A DNA stretch of 64,000 bases from assembly GCA_038373885.1 (NCBI GenBank), contig JAWZYV010012341.1, forward strand, positions 496,001-560,000. The letters are read 5' to 3'. The notes below the pieces were generated by a model. The model was not told the DNA's origin, searched no databases, and saw only the letters and a program-made list of their open reading frames with translations. The stretch's first letter is position 1; every line of letters begins with the position of its first letter. Below, in pieces: positions 47,678 to 59,530 of this stretch. The DNA comes from Cheiracanthium punctorium (Eukaryota > Arthropoda > Arachnida > Araneae > Cheiracanthiidae). Both the position numbers and the translations under genes were made by a program.

Positions 47678-47787
47678 AAGCAGCATTCTTTTCAGTGCTT
47701 ATTTTATCACTTAAATTCCAGATTTTAAAGACGGACATGAAACGTTTGCACAAATTTACTGTTAAAGAGAGATTTGAAAACTCTTAG
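47678..47787 (+). CDS. Possible second exon of the secreted-protein candidate
   Basis: The acceptor TTTTTCCGCAG (ending 47677) is in phase with the donor at 47447 and would add about 35 codons (EAAFFSVLILSLKFQ...RFENS) to TAG 47785-47787, giving about 62 residues. An alternative acceptor (AAATTCCAG, ending 47721) gives DFKDGHETFAQIYC and a stop, about 40 residues. Neither product has a family resemblance or a cysteine framework, so the true second exon may lie elsewhere. Confidence 0.15.
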
Positions 47788-48113
47788 TAACAGCAGTAAT
47801 ATAACTAAAGAGACGAATTCGTTGTCTGCGCGCATCAGTAAGCAAATCTATTGTTGTTGAAAAGATGGTTCCGATTATTTATATATATACATTATAGAAT
47901 TTTTTTAAATATAAATTATATCACAAAAAAGGTGAGCTCTGAATAACTGCAGCTCTAATACGTCTTCTGTGCTTATAAATACATAATTAATTGTTAAACA
48001 CCCAGAAAAGTCCCGAGTCTTTGTCACTGAAAACAAAAATCAAAATTTTAGAAACACAAAATTTAAGGGAAAAATATAAAGGAAAAGAAATATATCATTC
48101 CAGACTTCTTTGG
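47788..48113. other. Unassigned spacer between the duplicated blocks
   Basis: Nothing recognised. Confidence 0.4.
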
Positions 48114-48350
48114 AACGGGTGCCGTTAAATTAAAATTCTTTAACACGTTGATCGAGTAAGACGTTATTATTAAAAAAAAATTGCTGCAGGCTCAATAGGT
48201 ATTTCTTAAAGAGCTTCAGGATCGTACTGTCATTTAAAAAAAGCAAAAATATTGACTTAGATGCTTACTAACTGGATAGAACAGGAGATAAAAGGGCGAT
48301 CAAGCTCCACGAAGAATGAAGAAAGGAAACTCCATTTTTGTCATACATTC
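48114..48350 (+). repeat. Duplicated promoter-plus-first-exon block, copy 2
   Basis: Counterpart of 47180-47410. It carries the same upstream sequence, an ATAAAAGGGCGA motif and an ATG at 48316. Confidence 0.82.
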
Positions 48351-48394
48351 TATGCACAACATAGATATACCTATGTATACATATATATATGTAT
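48316..48394 (+). pseudogene. Second copy of the signal-peptide exon, disrupted
   Basis: MKKGNSIFVIHS matches the first 12 residues of the 47369 exon at 10 positions. It then diverges into ATATAC-rich sequence and a transposon whose tip starts at 48395, so the hydrophobic core is cut short and the splice donor is lost. The longer frame to 48567 is transposon and microsatellite sequence. Confidence 0.5.
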
Positions 48395-48960
48395 ACAGGG
48401 TGCGTCACAATTCCCTCCAGAGTTTGGAAGGTTTTAAGAAATATATATATATATATATATATATTACCAATACACCAACAAACTTGACTTTATTGCAGAA
48501 AAATAGGTTAGAAGTTTTATTTCACAAAAGTCCAATATGTGAACATTTTGTGATAGTGACGGATTAATGCAATTCTGTCGGGGGTGGGGAGGGCCGTTAG
48601 TTTGTTCTCCAAGAAAGACGAAACTTGCAATGTTTCTTTCTCCAGTAAATTTTTCTCCAAGGAAGAAACATTGCAAATTTTGTTTAAAAAATAACAGGTT
48701 TCCTGGTCGTTAGCATGGACGAGCCTCTGGCGACGACAATCGCCTTCTTTCGTGGACACCTCGCTCTCCGGACCTAATTCCAGGCGATTTTTTTTATGGG
48801 GTTACATGAAAGATCGTATGTTCGCGACAAAGACGAAATTTACGTCAAAGGATCACAACTGCAGTTGTTCCCATGTTAAAACGAGTGTGTGAGTGTGGGA
48901 AGAATTTTATTTTTTCTTCGTATGCAACATTCCATGCAATAAATGTGGCAAACTGAATGC
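48395..48960 (+). mobile_element. ACAGGGTG-tipped DNA transposon, mariner-like, 5' end and 3' coding relic
   Basis: The tip ACAGGGTGCGTCACAATTCC follows (AT)-rich sequence. An (AT)n run at 48441-48464 interrupts the interior. The transposase tail is readable at 48723-48894. No inverted right tip was found before 48960, so the right boundary is uncertain. Confidence 0.6.
48723..48896 (+). pseudogene. Mariner-like transposase C-terminal fragment
   Basis: One phase reads ASGDDNRLLSWTPRSP, then DLIPGDFFLWGYMKDRMFA, then TKTKFTSKDHNCSCSHVKTS and a TGA. The RSPDL-x-P-x-DFFLWG motif (about 48753-48810) is the conserved block around the third catalytic acidic residue of mariner-type DDE transposases. 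N-terminal DNA-binding and first catalytic blocks are not readable; large internal deletions are likely. Confidence 0.75.
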
Positions 48961-51900
48961 TGTTCAGTATATGTATCGACTTAGCATTTAAAATCGGCCA
49001 AGAATTTTTGAATGTTTAGATACAATACCATTAGGAATATCTGAAGTGATGTACTTATTATAAAGCATTGTATTTCAGCTTTCTAGAAATCTGCCGAGGA
49101 AAATTATTCCTAAAGAGTTCCTATAATTCTCCATTAATATAAACGTTGCACAGATAATCTTAATCATGTGTAAATACAAGTGAACGTATCTCTTAAGTTT
49201 ATCAATTTGTGAGTGTTGACATCAAAGTATAAGAAAAATCCTTACGTTTCGGATATCAGTGTATTGGGAATAAATATAAGACCACATACATTTATAGTAA
49301 GATTTTATTGACCCTGCCTATTTAAACTCCTAAAATTAAGGAACAGCAATATATGTGCATGTCTATGAAACTTTTCCTAACACAAAATATTTTCAGAAAT
49401 TATTATAAAAAAGCTATCACATTTTTTATTAGACCTATCCTAATGAAATAATTCAAAACGTAATAAAGAAAAAAATACTATCTTATATAAAGCACGGAAT
49501 GCAATATCAGTATATAAATTTCTCTTTATTATTCAAAGCTTAAAATGATTTTTTTCTTTATGGGATTTTTCACTGAAATTTATGAAGAAATAATATCAGT
49601 ACTATATCGGATACGTATCTAAAATCTGTCCGCCTTTCCTTTACTGATTAATGGGAATTTAATTGAAGCTGCAAAAATGGAGGATATACGTGCGTGCACG
49701 ATAAAAATTAATGAAAAAAAAATTAGTATATCGTTTCCGCTCAAAATGCCAGCTTAATTAAAATGGAAAATCTTACTAATTTAATAATTAATGTAGCTGC
49801 AATAGAGCGCATCCTTAAAAGAAAAAAAGAATATATCTTTAGCATTTTCTCATTAGTGAACAATCTGTCTAAGACGAAACGTAAAAATTCCCCATAAAAG
49901 GAAACTCCCATGTTCCTCCTACCTCAGAAACCCTAATTATTATAAAGCACCGGAAAAGGCAATAAATGCCTCTTACTTTGACCCCAGCTGAATTGTTCAG
50001 ATTGTAATCACGGAACAGTTTGGTCGGAAATTGTGGTAACAAATAAAATCCCAACTACGTCACGTAATCTAGCTATTTCTAAAAGTGTCATTTCAGGTTC
50101 AATTCTGTCACTGATAACTCGCGCCTTCAATGTCGAATCTCTTCCTCCAGTTTCTAAAGTGTACTTTAGTGGAAGTAATAGACATATTACTTTATGTGAT
50201 TAGATTTAGTGGGAAAATCCAAACTAAATACCCGTTTCCTTTACCCAGCCAAGCACACATTAATCCATGAGCCTCTTTTGTGTAGTTTTCACTTACACTT
50301 AGTGCTATCAAATTACGGAGATCAATAAGCTACTCTTCCTCTGTTTAGAGGCCTGAGCGAGAAAATAAATCAAGGTATCCTGGGAGACAGTTCAAGTCTT
50401 TGGAGCAAGAGTACATTTCTCTGTTTATAGAGAAATGTGGAAAGGAATGCTGAATTTTCGTATGGATACTGTAAACATCGGGAGAATATTACACAGGAGA
50501 GATTAAAATAGCTGGAAAAATATCTGATGCGTATGTTTAGTAAGTGTTGACTGTATTTCGGTAGTTCATTCGTAATCTTTGAGAATTAGGCTTGTGTTTT
50601 AGAAGATAAGAACTACTTCAAGGCGTTTGGCTGTAGACTAATTATTTCGGCCATACACGATAATTGAAGGCGCCTTATCACGAGCGTAAATTGCATAATA
50701 ACAATGAGCCTAAGCAAAAACTACTAAATATTTCTGAAAAATATCTAAAACTTAAAACTGCATTTCAAAAATTTGCTGCAATTAGCAGAATATTTCATAT
50801 TTAAGAGTTATTTTTTTATATCTAAAATATTTTATAGCTAGCAGATAAATGTTCTTACAGAGTAAAGTAACAGTGCAGCTTGTGAAGAAATCCAGATTTT
50901 TTTTTAAGTCTCTGATATGTTGTTTATTTCAAATATTTGTACGTGATGTGTGAAATTCTCCTCTATGAATATTTTTAATAGTTGAATGTTATGTTCATTT
51001 TAGAAAATAAAATTTCAGTTCTATAAATGTGACTGTTGTTTCAAAATATTTAGTATTTAGGGAATTTCAAGTTGAATAGTTTCCTCTTTTCTGTACAAGT
51101 TTTATTTGTAAAGGCTTTTGCACTCTATCGTTTTATATTTTCTAATACAGGATCACATTTTTTAACAAGTTTATCATTTATATATTCGTCTGCGCCAAAT
51201 ATTATATTTCATTATCCTAGCATAAAAGTTCAGTAATGTAATGCTTGGAAAGTCTTTAGCTATTCAGATATGATCTTTAAACATGAATGCTACCAAGCAA
51301 AGACACGTTGAATAGATTACATTGTTTCCCGAGGCTCAATGTTAAAAATACTAGTAAATACTTTAAGATGTATGAACACAATATAAATAAAAAATTATTA
51401 AATAAAATTTTCAACTATATATATACATATATTTATTTAAAAGCAAACGAATTCATGCTTGTGTCCATTTATAGTTGTAACTTTAATGTCTTCTATTCAT
51501 TCAAAAGTACTTTAAAAAGTATTACGAAAAATTATTACTTCATAGCTTATTAAAAATGGGATATGGCTTAATTTTTAGAAAAAGTCTGCTTATTTTTAAA
51601 ATTATTTATAGCATGGAAACACAGATCTTAGGTCACTAATTATTCTTTCATTCTTCAAAAGTTTGTTAAAATAGATACATGGGATTTTTCGGTGTGTTAT
51701 TAGTACGTGTCTGATTTACTTCAAGCTTTTAGGGAATATTTTATCAGAGAATAGTTCATATTTTAGGTAATATTCGGTTTTGCAGAAAAAATTAACTTTT
51801 AACATATCTGTCAGAAAATTTAGTATTTTATATACTTCTATTGTTATTCTTGTTATCATTGTTTTTCAGTGAACGAGTCTTATTGATTCAGGTTATGAGT

Positions 51901-52850
51901 CGACACTGTTTCTTTTCTGAAGGAAGTAAGAGGAACGAGATTTTCCTGTTAAAAATTTATCATTAGCTTAATAGGGAAATACATTTACAGACTCAAGATC
52001 TTATGTGCTATCTCCTCTGAAATTTTTATGTGGGCTGCAAGATACCAAACAGCTAATTTCCGGTGTTAACAGGAAACCTTACTGCTTCCGCATTTCATGA
52101 TCGCATTATTAAAATACGAGAAAACTGTTTTGCAATGATACTCTAAAATATGATTTTCGATTCATTAAAACTTCACAGTCAACATAACATGTTGACTTCT
52201 TAAATTTTAGGACTGTAGGAGACATAAATTTTAAACTTTTTGAGTCTCTAGAATTTTGTAATCTAACATTTCTAGAAAGATTTTAAATAAACAAAATGAA
52301 AACTCTCCATGAAACTTTCGTTGAGCATAGAATTACAAAAACAAAAAAGATAATTTAAGTGTTTTTCCGAAACCATTTCTAAAAAGTCCCGCAAACATGG
52401 TATTAAAAATATTGTTTTGCCTGTACATTCCACAGGGCATTTTAATGCTTTTAATATATTGCATAGTTACATTTATATGCTAGTCTTATGCCAATCCATC
52501 CATTTATTACTCAGATATCAACATTTTATACTACTATAGTTATTCATACCTTATATTTTTGCCGAAAATTCCTGAAAAATATCATTGCATTTGTTTCGAA
52601 CGAAAGACTAATCTGCTTTTCAGGAAATTCAGCAACTACTTATTTGGATGAAAATAGGGAATGCAAATTAACGATACTATATCGTATGGTGTTGCTCCGT
52701 TTATTTTGCTATTGCACGTGAACATTTTACTGTTAACTATTATTAAACCGCTTAAAGGTAAGAGAAATGTCTGATCAACTGGATCAAACACCCATACACA
52801 AAACAGTATTTCAATCTTCAACCTTATTAAATGCAGATTAATATAGTTAT
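48961..52850. other. Unassigned AT-rich sequence
   Basis: A slightly GC-richer patch at about 49880-50400 has no recognised frame. Nothing else. Confidence 0.4.
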
Positions 52851-53285
52851 ACAGGGTGATTCCCTACCAGACTGACAAACTTGCAGGGGGTGTAAGGGGC
52901 AAAGCGACGGTTCAGAATCACATACCAATGCGGGGCCAGAAACGTCGTCTCCATGTACCTGTTAATAATCACTTTAGAAGAAGTATTAAAGAAATAGTAA
53001 ACTTTCCAGCCATGGTTTCTCAAAAACTAATCCTTCTTTCACCGACTGCACATGATAAAAACTGTTATTTCGGAATTGTTTCTTTTATTACATTTATGAA
53101 ATTGTCTAAGGAAAGCCCATTGTTTATGGAACATGGTTAAGAAATTAGGCGCACAATTCAACTCTTCTTCCAAAGTGATTATTAACAGGTACATGAAGAC
53201 TACATTAGCCCGCATTGCTATGTGATTCTGAACAGTCTCTGCACACCCTACACCACCTGCAAGTTTGCCAGTCTGATCGCAAATT
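52851..53285. mobile_element. Long-TIR MITE, ACAGGGTG tip, copy 2
   Basis: The left arm (52851-52990) and right arm (about 53160-53280) are inverted copies: AGACTGACAAACTTGCAGG, TTCAGAATCACATA, CATGTACCTGTTAATAATCA and ACTTTAGAAGAAG recur inverted on the right. Same family as 8277-8940. The frame 52856-53140 reads through it and is not a gene. Confidence 0.88.
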
Positions 53286-56200
53286 ACTCCGTTTATAAAC
53301 TATTTAATATTAAAGTCACTCTCAAGTTCATATTTAAAAATATCTCACATTTTGCAATGCTTTTTTTTTTACTTCCAAAACTCTATTCACTTGGGCTGCA
53401 AGTATAATTTAATTGATATAGAAAAACTTTTTATTTTTAAATTTTAGTAATCCTCATGCAATTTATACAAAACAATATTTTATAAATTATAAGTTCTTAC
53501 GTTCAGACATCATTTCGAATTTCTCCTCCTAGATATACACTTTTATCCTTTCAACTCCCTGAATTACAAAGAATTTAGCAACTTTCTCAGATTTTTCAAA
53601 AGATGTATTATTTCAAATATACTGAGTTAATAATTTTCATAAAAGAATGTGACGAATTTTTAAAGAAGAAATGTACTTGAATATTTTGCATCCCATTAAA
53701 AACGGATAATGATACAAAAACTTTTACCCGAAGACGGAGTTTTCTTATTTTAAAACAACTCGCTCCAAATATCATAATTTGGCGGTTAATAAAGTTGGAA
53801 TATGCATTATTTAAATTTTTGAAACATAATTTCTTCAAAATTTATTATCAATGCATCTGTTTCTGAGAAATGCCTATTACTGTAAATTAAAGAATAGGAT
53901 ATTTTTAGTAAGTGTGCCCTTTTTTTAGTAAAATTTATGTCAGCAATATTTTAGATGCATATTAGTTATCAAATCAGAAATAGAGTATTAAACTAACAAG
54001 GAAGGATTTTTTAAATATCAGTTTAGGATTTTTTTATTCATTTTAAATAATATTTTAATCTTTTTATTCAAGTTATTTTTTAATATAAATTGTTTCTTGA
54101 AGTGAGAGTGCAAACTTAAAAATTACCATTTATGAGAAATATCCGAGGAAATTGCAGAAGCAAGACTGGTCAGTTTCAAAATTACATTTTAAAGTGTTCA
54201 AAATAGCGTTTCGACAAACCTAGAAATAAGGGAGGCAACCTGCTCTTGTGTGACAAGAGAAGAGCTGTCGTAGTATTCGAATTTGAAGAAACGGTTAGCT
54301 CAAGTGGCAGAGAAAGTCGCCTTGTTAAAGGGACGATACGATTTTAATAAGTTCTAGAAGTGAATTTTGTTCATGACATTAATTTAACCTGAAAATAAAT
54401 CTACAAGCATGTAAGCAAATGAATGAGTGAATGAGTGAATTTTGTTAATGACAGTTTAACATGAAAAAGCAAATAATAAAAATAATAAAAAGCTGCAAGC
54501 ATATAAGAAAAAATTGTGAATAAAAAATTATTTAAGAATAATTTGGGAATATTATTCTTAAATGTTATATCAATACTCCTTTCTTCAATTAAATAATTTC
54601 AACCGGTTTCATGAATATTTAAATTAGGTTTAGTTCAGGTAATAGCACAAGCGTATAAAATAACTCAGAGAGGAAGGTACAAAGATATAATAAAATCTGA
54701 AGCAGAATGTGTTAACACATTCTACAGCTACCCCTTTTTTATCCTAATCTTAAAATTAAATATTTCTTGTTGATTATAATTTGTTAAAGTTTTTTTGTCA
54801 AATTTTCCTGGTTGGGCACTAAATGCTCTATAACAAATGCTTGCTTCATAAGCAACTCTTCTTAGATGTCAATACTATTTAATAAATAAATTTTGAATGG
54901 TGATTGTGTGATAGGTATGGAATCCTCTTTCGGTGTGAAATATTTTTAAATAGATTTTAAGGAAATGAGATAGAGCTTAATCGACCAACAGTGCTTAGGA
55001 AAATCTCCCGTTTTACGAATGGGTTTTTTTCGCAAGTAACTTGTCCTATCGTCCAATCGATGTTGAGAGGGAGATAGTAAAAACCTTTTCCTTGTTTCTA
55101 TCACGTGTTTCGCAAACAATGATCAATAGCTGTTGGTCGGAGTTATTGCAGTTTGACGTGACTTTAACCGCAATGGGAGAGAAACAAGAATCCCAGCCAA
55201 CTTTGATGAAGAATACCCGGTAAATAACTTTTGCAGACTACAGAAAATAACTTTTATCTTTTATTTGTCCTACATTAGACCACGTGATCATCTGCGATGT
55301 GATATATATATATATGTAAATACATACACACACACACACACATATATATATATAGAGAGAGAGAAAGAAAAGAGACGAATTCTAGACAGGCAATGAGCCA
55401 AACGTGGGACATTTTAAATGGCTGGTGATGAAATATAAGTAAGAAATCTGACTGTTGTGCTTCAGAATAGAACTTTAAAAAGTGCATATTTCTTCTTGTT
55501 GCTGTTAAGTGACATGCTTTAATAGCCATAAGGTTTTAATGTTTAAGTCAAATATATAACTCAAATATGCTAGACGTTTACTTGAATATTTGTTTAAATC
55601 CAAAGCTATGTCCTGAGTTTTCATTAAGGAGAAGTCAGCCGTATCGCAATCTGTAAGACTTGAGTTCAATGTGGGGAAAATATGCAATACTTCTCCCTAT
55701 GCATCCACAAAAATTGTTTCAGAGCACCGCTATTGAAGCATGATTACGAATATTCCAAAGCATTTTTATAAGAAATAGCATCACGCGCACACACATATAC
55801 ATACATACACTGTCATTTTTTATAAAAGTTTTAACAATTCAGCACCACTTCTAACGCAGCTTAAATTATATTAACTCCATGATTTAAAATATCCGCAACT
55901 GAAACGTGTATATGTGTATGTAGGATATAACAGGTGTGGCATGTTTATCGCTTCAACTATTTCTTATCTAAAGTATCACTGTAATCCGTCGATATATTTT
56001 GGTTTAAATGAATATATATCTTTGAGGCTTTTGTTCGAAGTTCCTGCCCACATGGGATTTAAAGCACTGCATGTTGTGAAAACGAATTATATCAAGCAAA
56101 AGAGTATGCTGCTTTAAATTTATGTTGTGACGCAGATAGTGAAAAGTAAGCTTCTAAGAAGTTTTTTCAATATTTTAAGATATGCTACATAAACTTTCTT

Positions 56201-59200
56201 GTTATCATGTAATATTTTCGTGGATTCAAATTTTGTGTGTAAATCACATTTAATTTTATTTAATGCGTCTCTGTTTCATTCATCATAGTCTTAGTCAAGA
56301 GCGGGTCGCTTCAAAAGAAATAAAATACAAATATGGTCATTAGTTAATCAAAGTGTTGTTTGTTTGGATGTGATTATTTCTACTTTTTACTACATTTGAT
56401 TCTTAATTTAAAGCAAGACATTCAACTGAAATACAAATAAATATTACCTTTACGCGTGCGTAGCATTTAAAAATTGTCCGGAGTAAAAACGCTTATATTT
56501 CTTTTCACGGATAGTTAATTAGTTTTTTAAAAGAGCTTTACTCTGAACATTAAAAAAAAAAACAATTTTATGTCGAATTGACGAACCATTGTTATATAAA
56601 AACTGTATTTTGTGAGACCCAGAAAACAGGAAATCGGTCATCTGCTTGAATATTTTCTGTTTCTCGTGAGTGTATCAATCCACATTTTTCTGTTTCTGAC
56701 ACGATAGGGCGTTACTTAACAGAAAAATGTATTTTGAAGAAGGATAAAATAACACCTATATCAATGTTATAGTATGCACAGTATTGCTGAACATATCTCC
56801 ATTAACTAAATAATTCATTGTATCCCGATAACAAATTTACGATAAAAACAATTTAATTAAAGTCATTAACTTTTTAAAACGTATTTTCAGATAAATATAA
56901 CAATTTTTTTTTTGAGTATGTGGGCAAAGCATGCAGAAATGATAATGTACAATACAGTCATTTGTAAAATACTGTTCTACTTTGGGTATTTCCAATTATA
57001 TTATTTATACCCTCTTAATAAAACTTGTTCAACATTTCACCATAAGGTGGTTTTAAGTTAGCAGGAATTTTACTAGGGGTTCAGGATGACTCAGTTACAT
57101 TGATCAGTGAAAGTGTTGGAGGTTCCTTAAAGGTGTACGTACTCAAACATGTTGTGACTATGTGTGTATAGCAAGGTTACAGCTCTATTAATATCACCTT
57201 ATGGCGAAGATTTGTACTCTATCAATAAAATAATATTTTATAGAAAAAAAATTTGTAGGGCATAATGTTTATATTATATGTCAAAATAATATTTGAAAAA
57301 ATGAATAAATAATGCTTTCAATATATGTTGTGATTTCTGAGAAATAAAATGAATACTATAGATTAAATTTATGGGAACAGGAAAACCAAAAATGTTCACA
57401 TAAAATGCTTATATATTTTTAACCATTAGCTATACATGGAACAGCTGTCAATAATTAATATCTTCTGAATACTGTATTTTTCAACTTTACTATTTGAATG
57501 TAATGTTTAGAATGACATTTTTCTTAGGTATACAGTTGTTTTAGGTGTCTTTTTTAACCTAGCTATCTTATTTTTTGTCATGTTGCTCAAGTTGCTTGAA
57601 CTCAGAAGCTTGTGCACCATATTTTCAAGAGGAAGATTGCATCTTTTTCGCTTTTTATTTTGAACCCCAAATGAGCCTGTTTGTTCTCATTGTTGCAAAG
57701 ATACTTTTGTGTAAATTTTCTTTCAATCTCCATCGTTTCTTCCTAGTTTTTTCTTTCAATAATCGCACTGATAGGGCATTGCAGAAAGGATTGCTGGGCA
57801 CTGAAGCCGCGTTGTCTTTGTAACAACGGAAACGAACATATTAAAACTGCGTTTAATGGATTGTTAGCCTTGATAACAGCTGCCTTGCCTGCATTTTTTT
57901 GTGCAGATTAATAAAAGAATATGCTTTTGGCTTTTTCTTCTTTTTCCAGAGGATCAAGGTTAGCACTTTGCCACAAAAGTTACAATAATCTGAAATACTT
58001 AAAATATTAGATTTTTTTCTTCAGTTGATGTTTTGTGAGTTCAAACTTTTGAATGCTCCAATAAAATAGTTAGTTGCAACAAAGTAAATAGTGCTTGGAT
58101 CCCAGGTAGCGAATGAATAAATAGTTTATAATTACAGGAAGTTAGAAATTGTTTAGGCTCGTGAAGGCTCTGTGGTGAAGCATCAGTGGCTTCACGATGC
58201 ACTACTTATTAAAGTACAGCTGCGGGAAAAAATATGTCCCACTCGTACTTTATTCAGACGCCGTCCGTCCTACAGCAAAGTTACATATACCAGTCGTTTA
58301 CGATTGACGTACACTTTAATTGCTATACATAAAAATTGCATAAGCGGCCGTCTCCATATTAAAATTCACACAAACTTTTTTTTTCAATAGCAACTCCTAG
58401 ATTTCACTTCATATTTAAAAAGTTTAGCTACTTTAAAATCCGGATACTAATTTTCAATAAATTTGAACTGAAAATGGGTGAGTTATGAACTTCCAAAATC
58501 TCCCTCCCCCTATGTTAAAATATTTTTCCATACTTTAATTCATATCTCTATTGATATTAAGAAGCCGACTTTTATTCGTATTATTAGAACTAAACGACTC
58601 AAACATAATTTACTATTATTATAATTTTTAATAAAGTATTAATATGGATTATGAATTATTTAATTAATATTTAAAAAAATTATGAATAGCAACCGAGCCA
58701 AATTTTGATGGAAATAGATGCAAAAAATGATTTTACATGGCTGTGCAAAATTTCAAATTTTTACGTTCAGTAGTTTAATTTATATTAAATAAAAAGTGTT
58801 ATTTTCCTGAGTTAGGGACCATATATAATTTTTTGAGCGAACATTTTTTTGGAAAATTGCGTAAAATAAACGGAAATTAGATTTCTTTTGTGCAAAAACA
58901 GTAAAAGATAGAAGTATTAAAAAATTTCAAATTTTGAAGCAAATAAATTGAAGATTTTTACAGTGGGATGGTGATTCAATAAAGCGTCTATTATTGCGTC
59001 CGCTGCCATATCCCACCAAATAAAATGTTTTCCATGTATAGAATTAGATGCAGTAGATGTATGTCTTCCAATGCAACGTCCTATTTCTGACAAACTAACA
59101 TCCTCAACATTCCAGGCATGAATTTGACCTTTTCAATATTGGAAACATCGGGTCTTTAGACTTCCCCATACTTTATCAAACATTCAACTAACATTCAAAA

Positions 59201-59331
59201 TCACGTTTTTCTGTCTAAATTTTCATCTGAGTATAAATTAAAATACCGCCCAGAGTTTTAAAAGAATATTGTACATTGCAGACGATAACATTAAATGAAG
59301 AATGTGAAATAATAAGCACAGTCATAATATA
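53286..59331. other. Unassigned AT-rich sequence
   Basis: A microsatellite cluster (TA)n(CA)n(TA)n(GA)n at about 55302-55366. No gene or transposon recognised; short frames at 55041, 55275, 57575 and 58172 have no family resemblance. Confidence 0.4.
55302..55366. repeat. Compound microsatellite
   Basis: Alternating TA, CA, TA and GA runs. It explains the low-complexity minus-strand frame 55275-55529. Confidence 0.85.
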
Positions 59332-59530
59332 GGGTCGGCAGAAAAGTAATTGCGTTTTTTACATGAAATTCAAACAAATAATTTTTCGATCATGAAACCA
59401 TTCTTCAAGTTTGACCGTAGCTGAGTAACATTCATGATTCTAGTCAGAAGAGCAGACAACAGCCTCTCATTTTTCCTTTAAATCATGCGTAGGAACCAAG
59501 GAAGTTATGGACTCAAGGGTCATTTGGACC
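59332..59530 (+). mobile_element. 5' end of a mariner-like element
   Basis: After a TA, GGGTCGGCAGAAAAGTAATTGCG and a T run resemble mariner termini (...AAAAGTAATTGCG...). Beyond about 200 bases nothing alignable remains and no inverted right end was seen; truncated. Confidence 0.5.

Noticed and set aside
54296..54365. tRNA-like stretch (TAGCTCAAGTGGCAGAGA)
   Set aside because: Only an A-box/D-arm-like part; no acceptable B box, T arm or acceptor stem follows.
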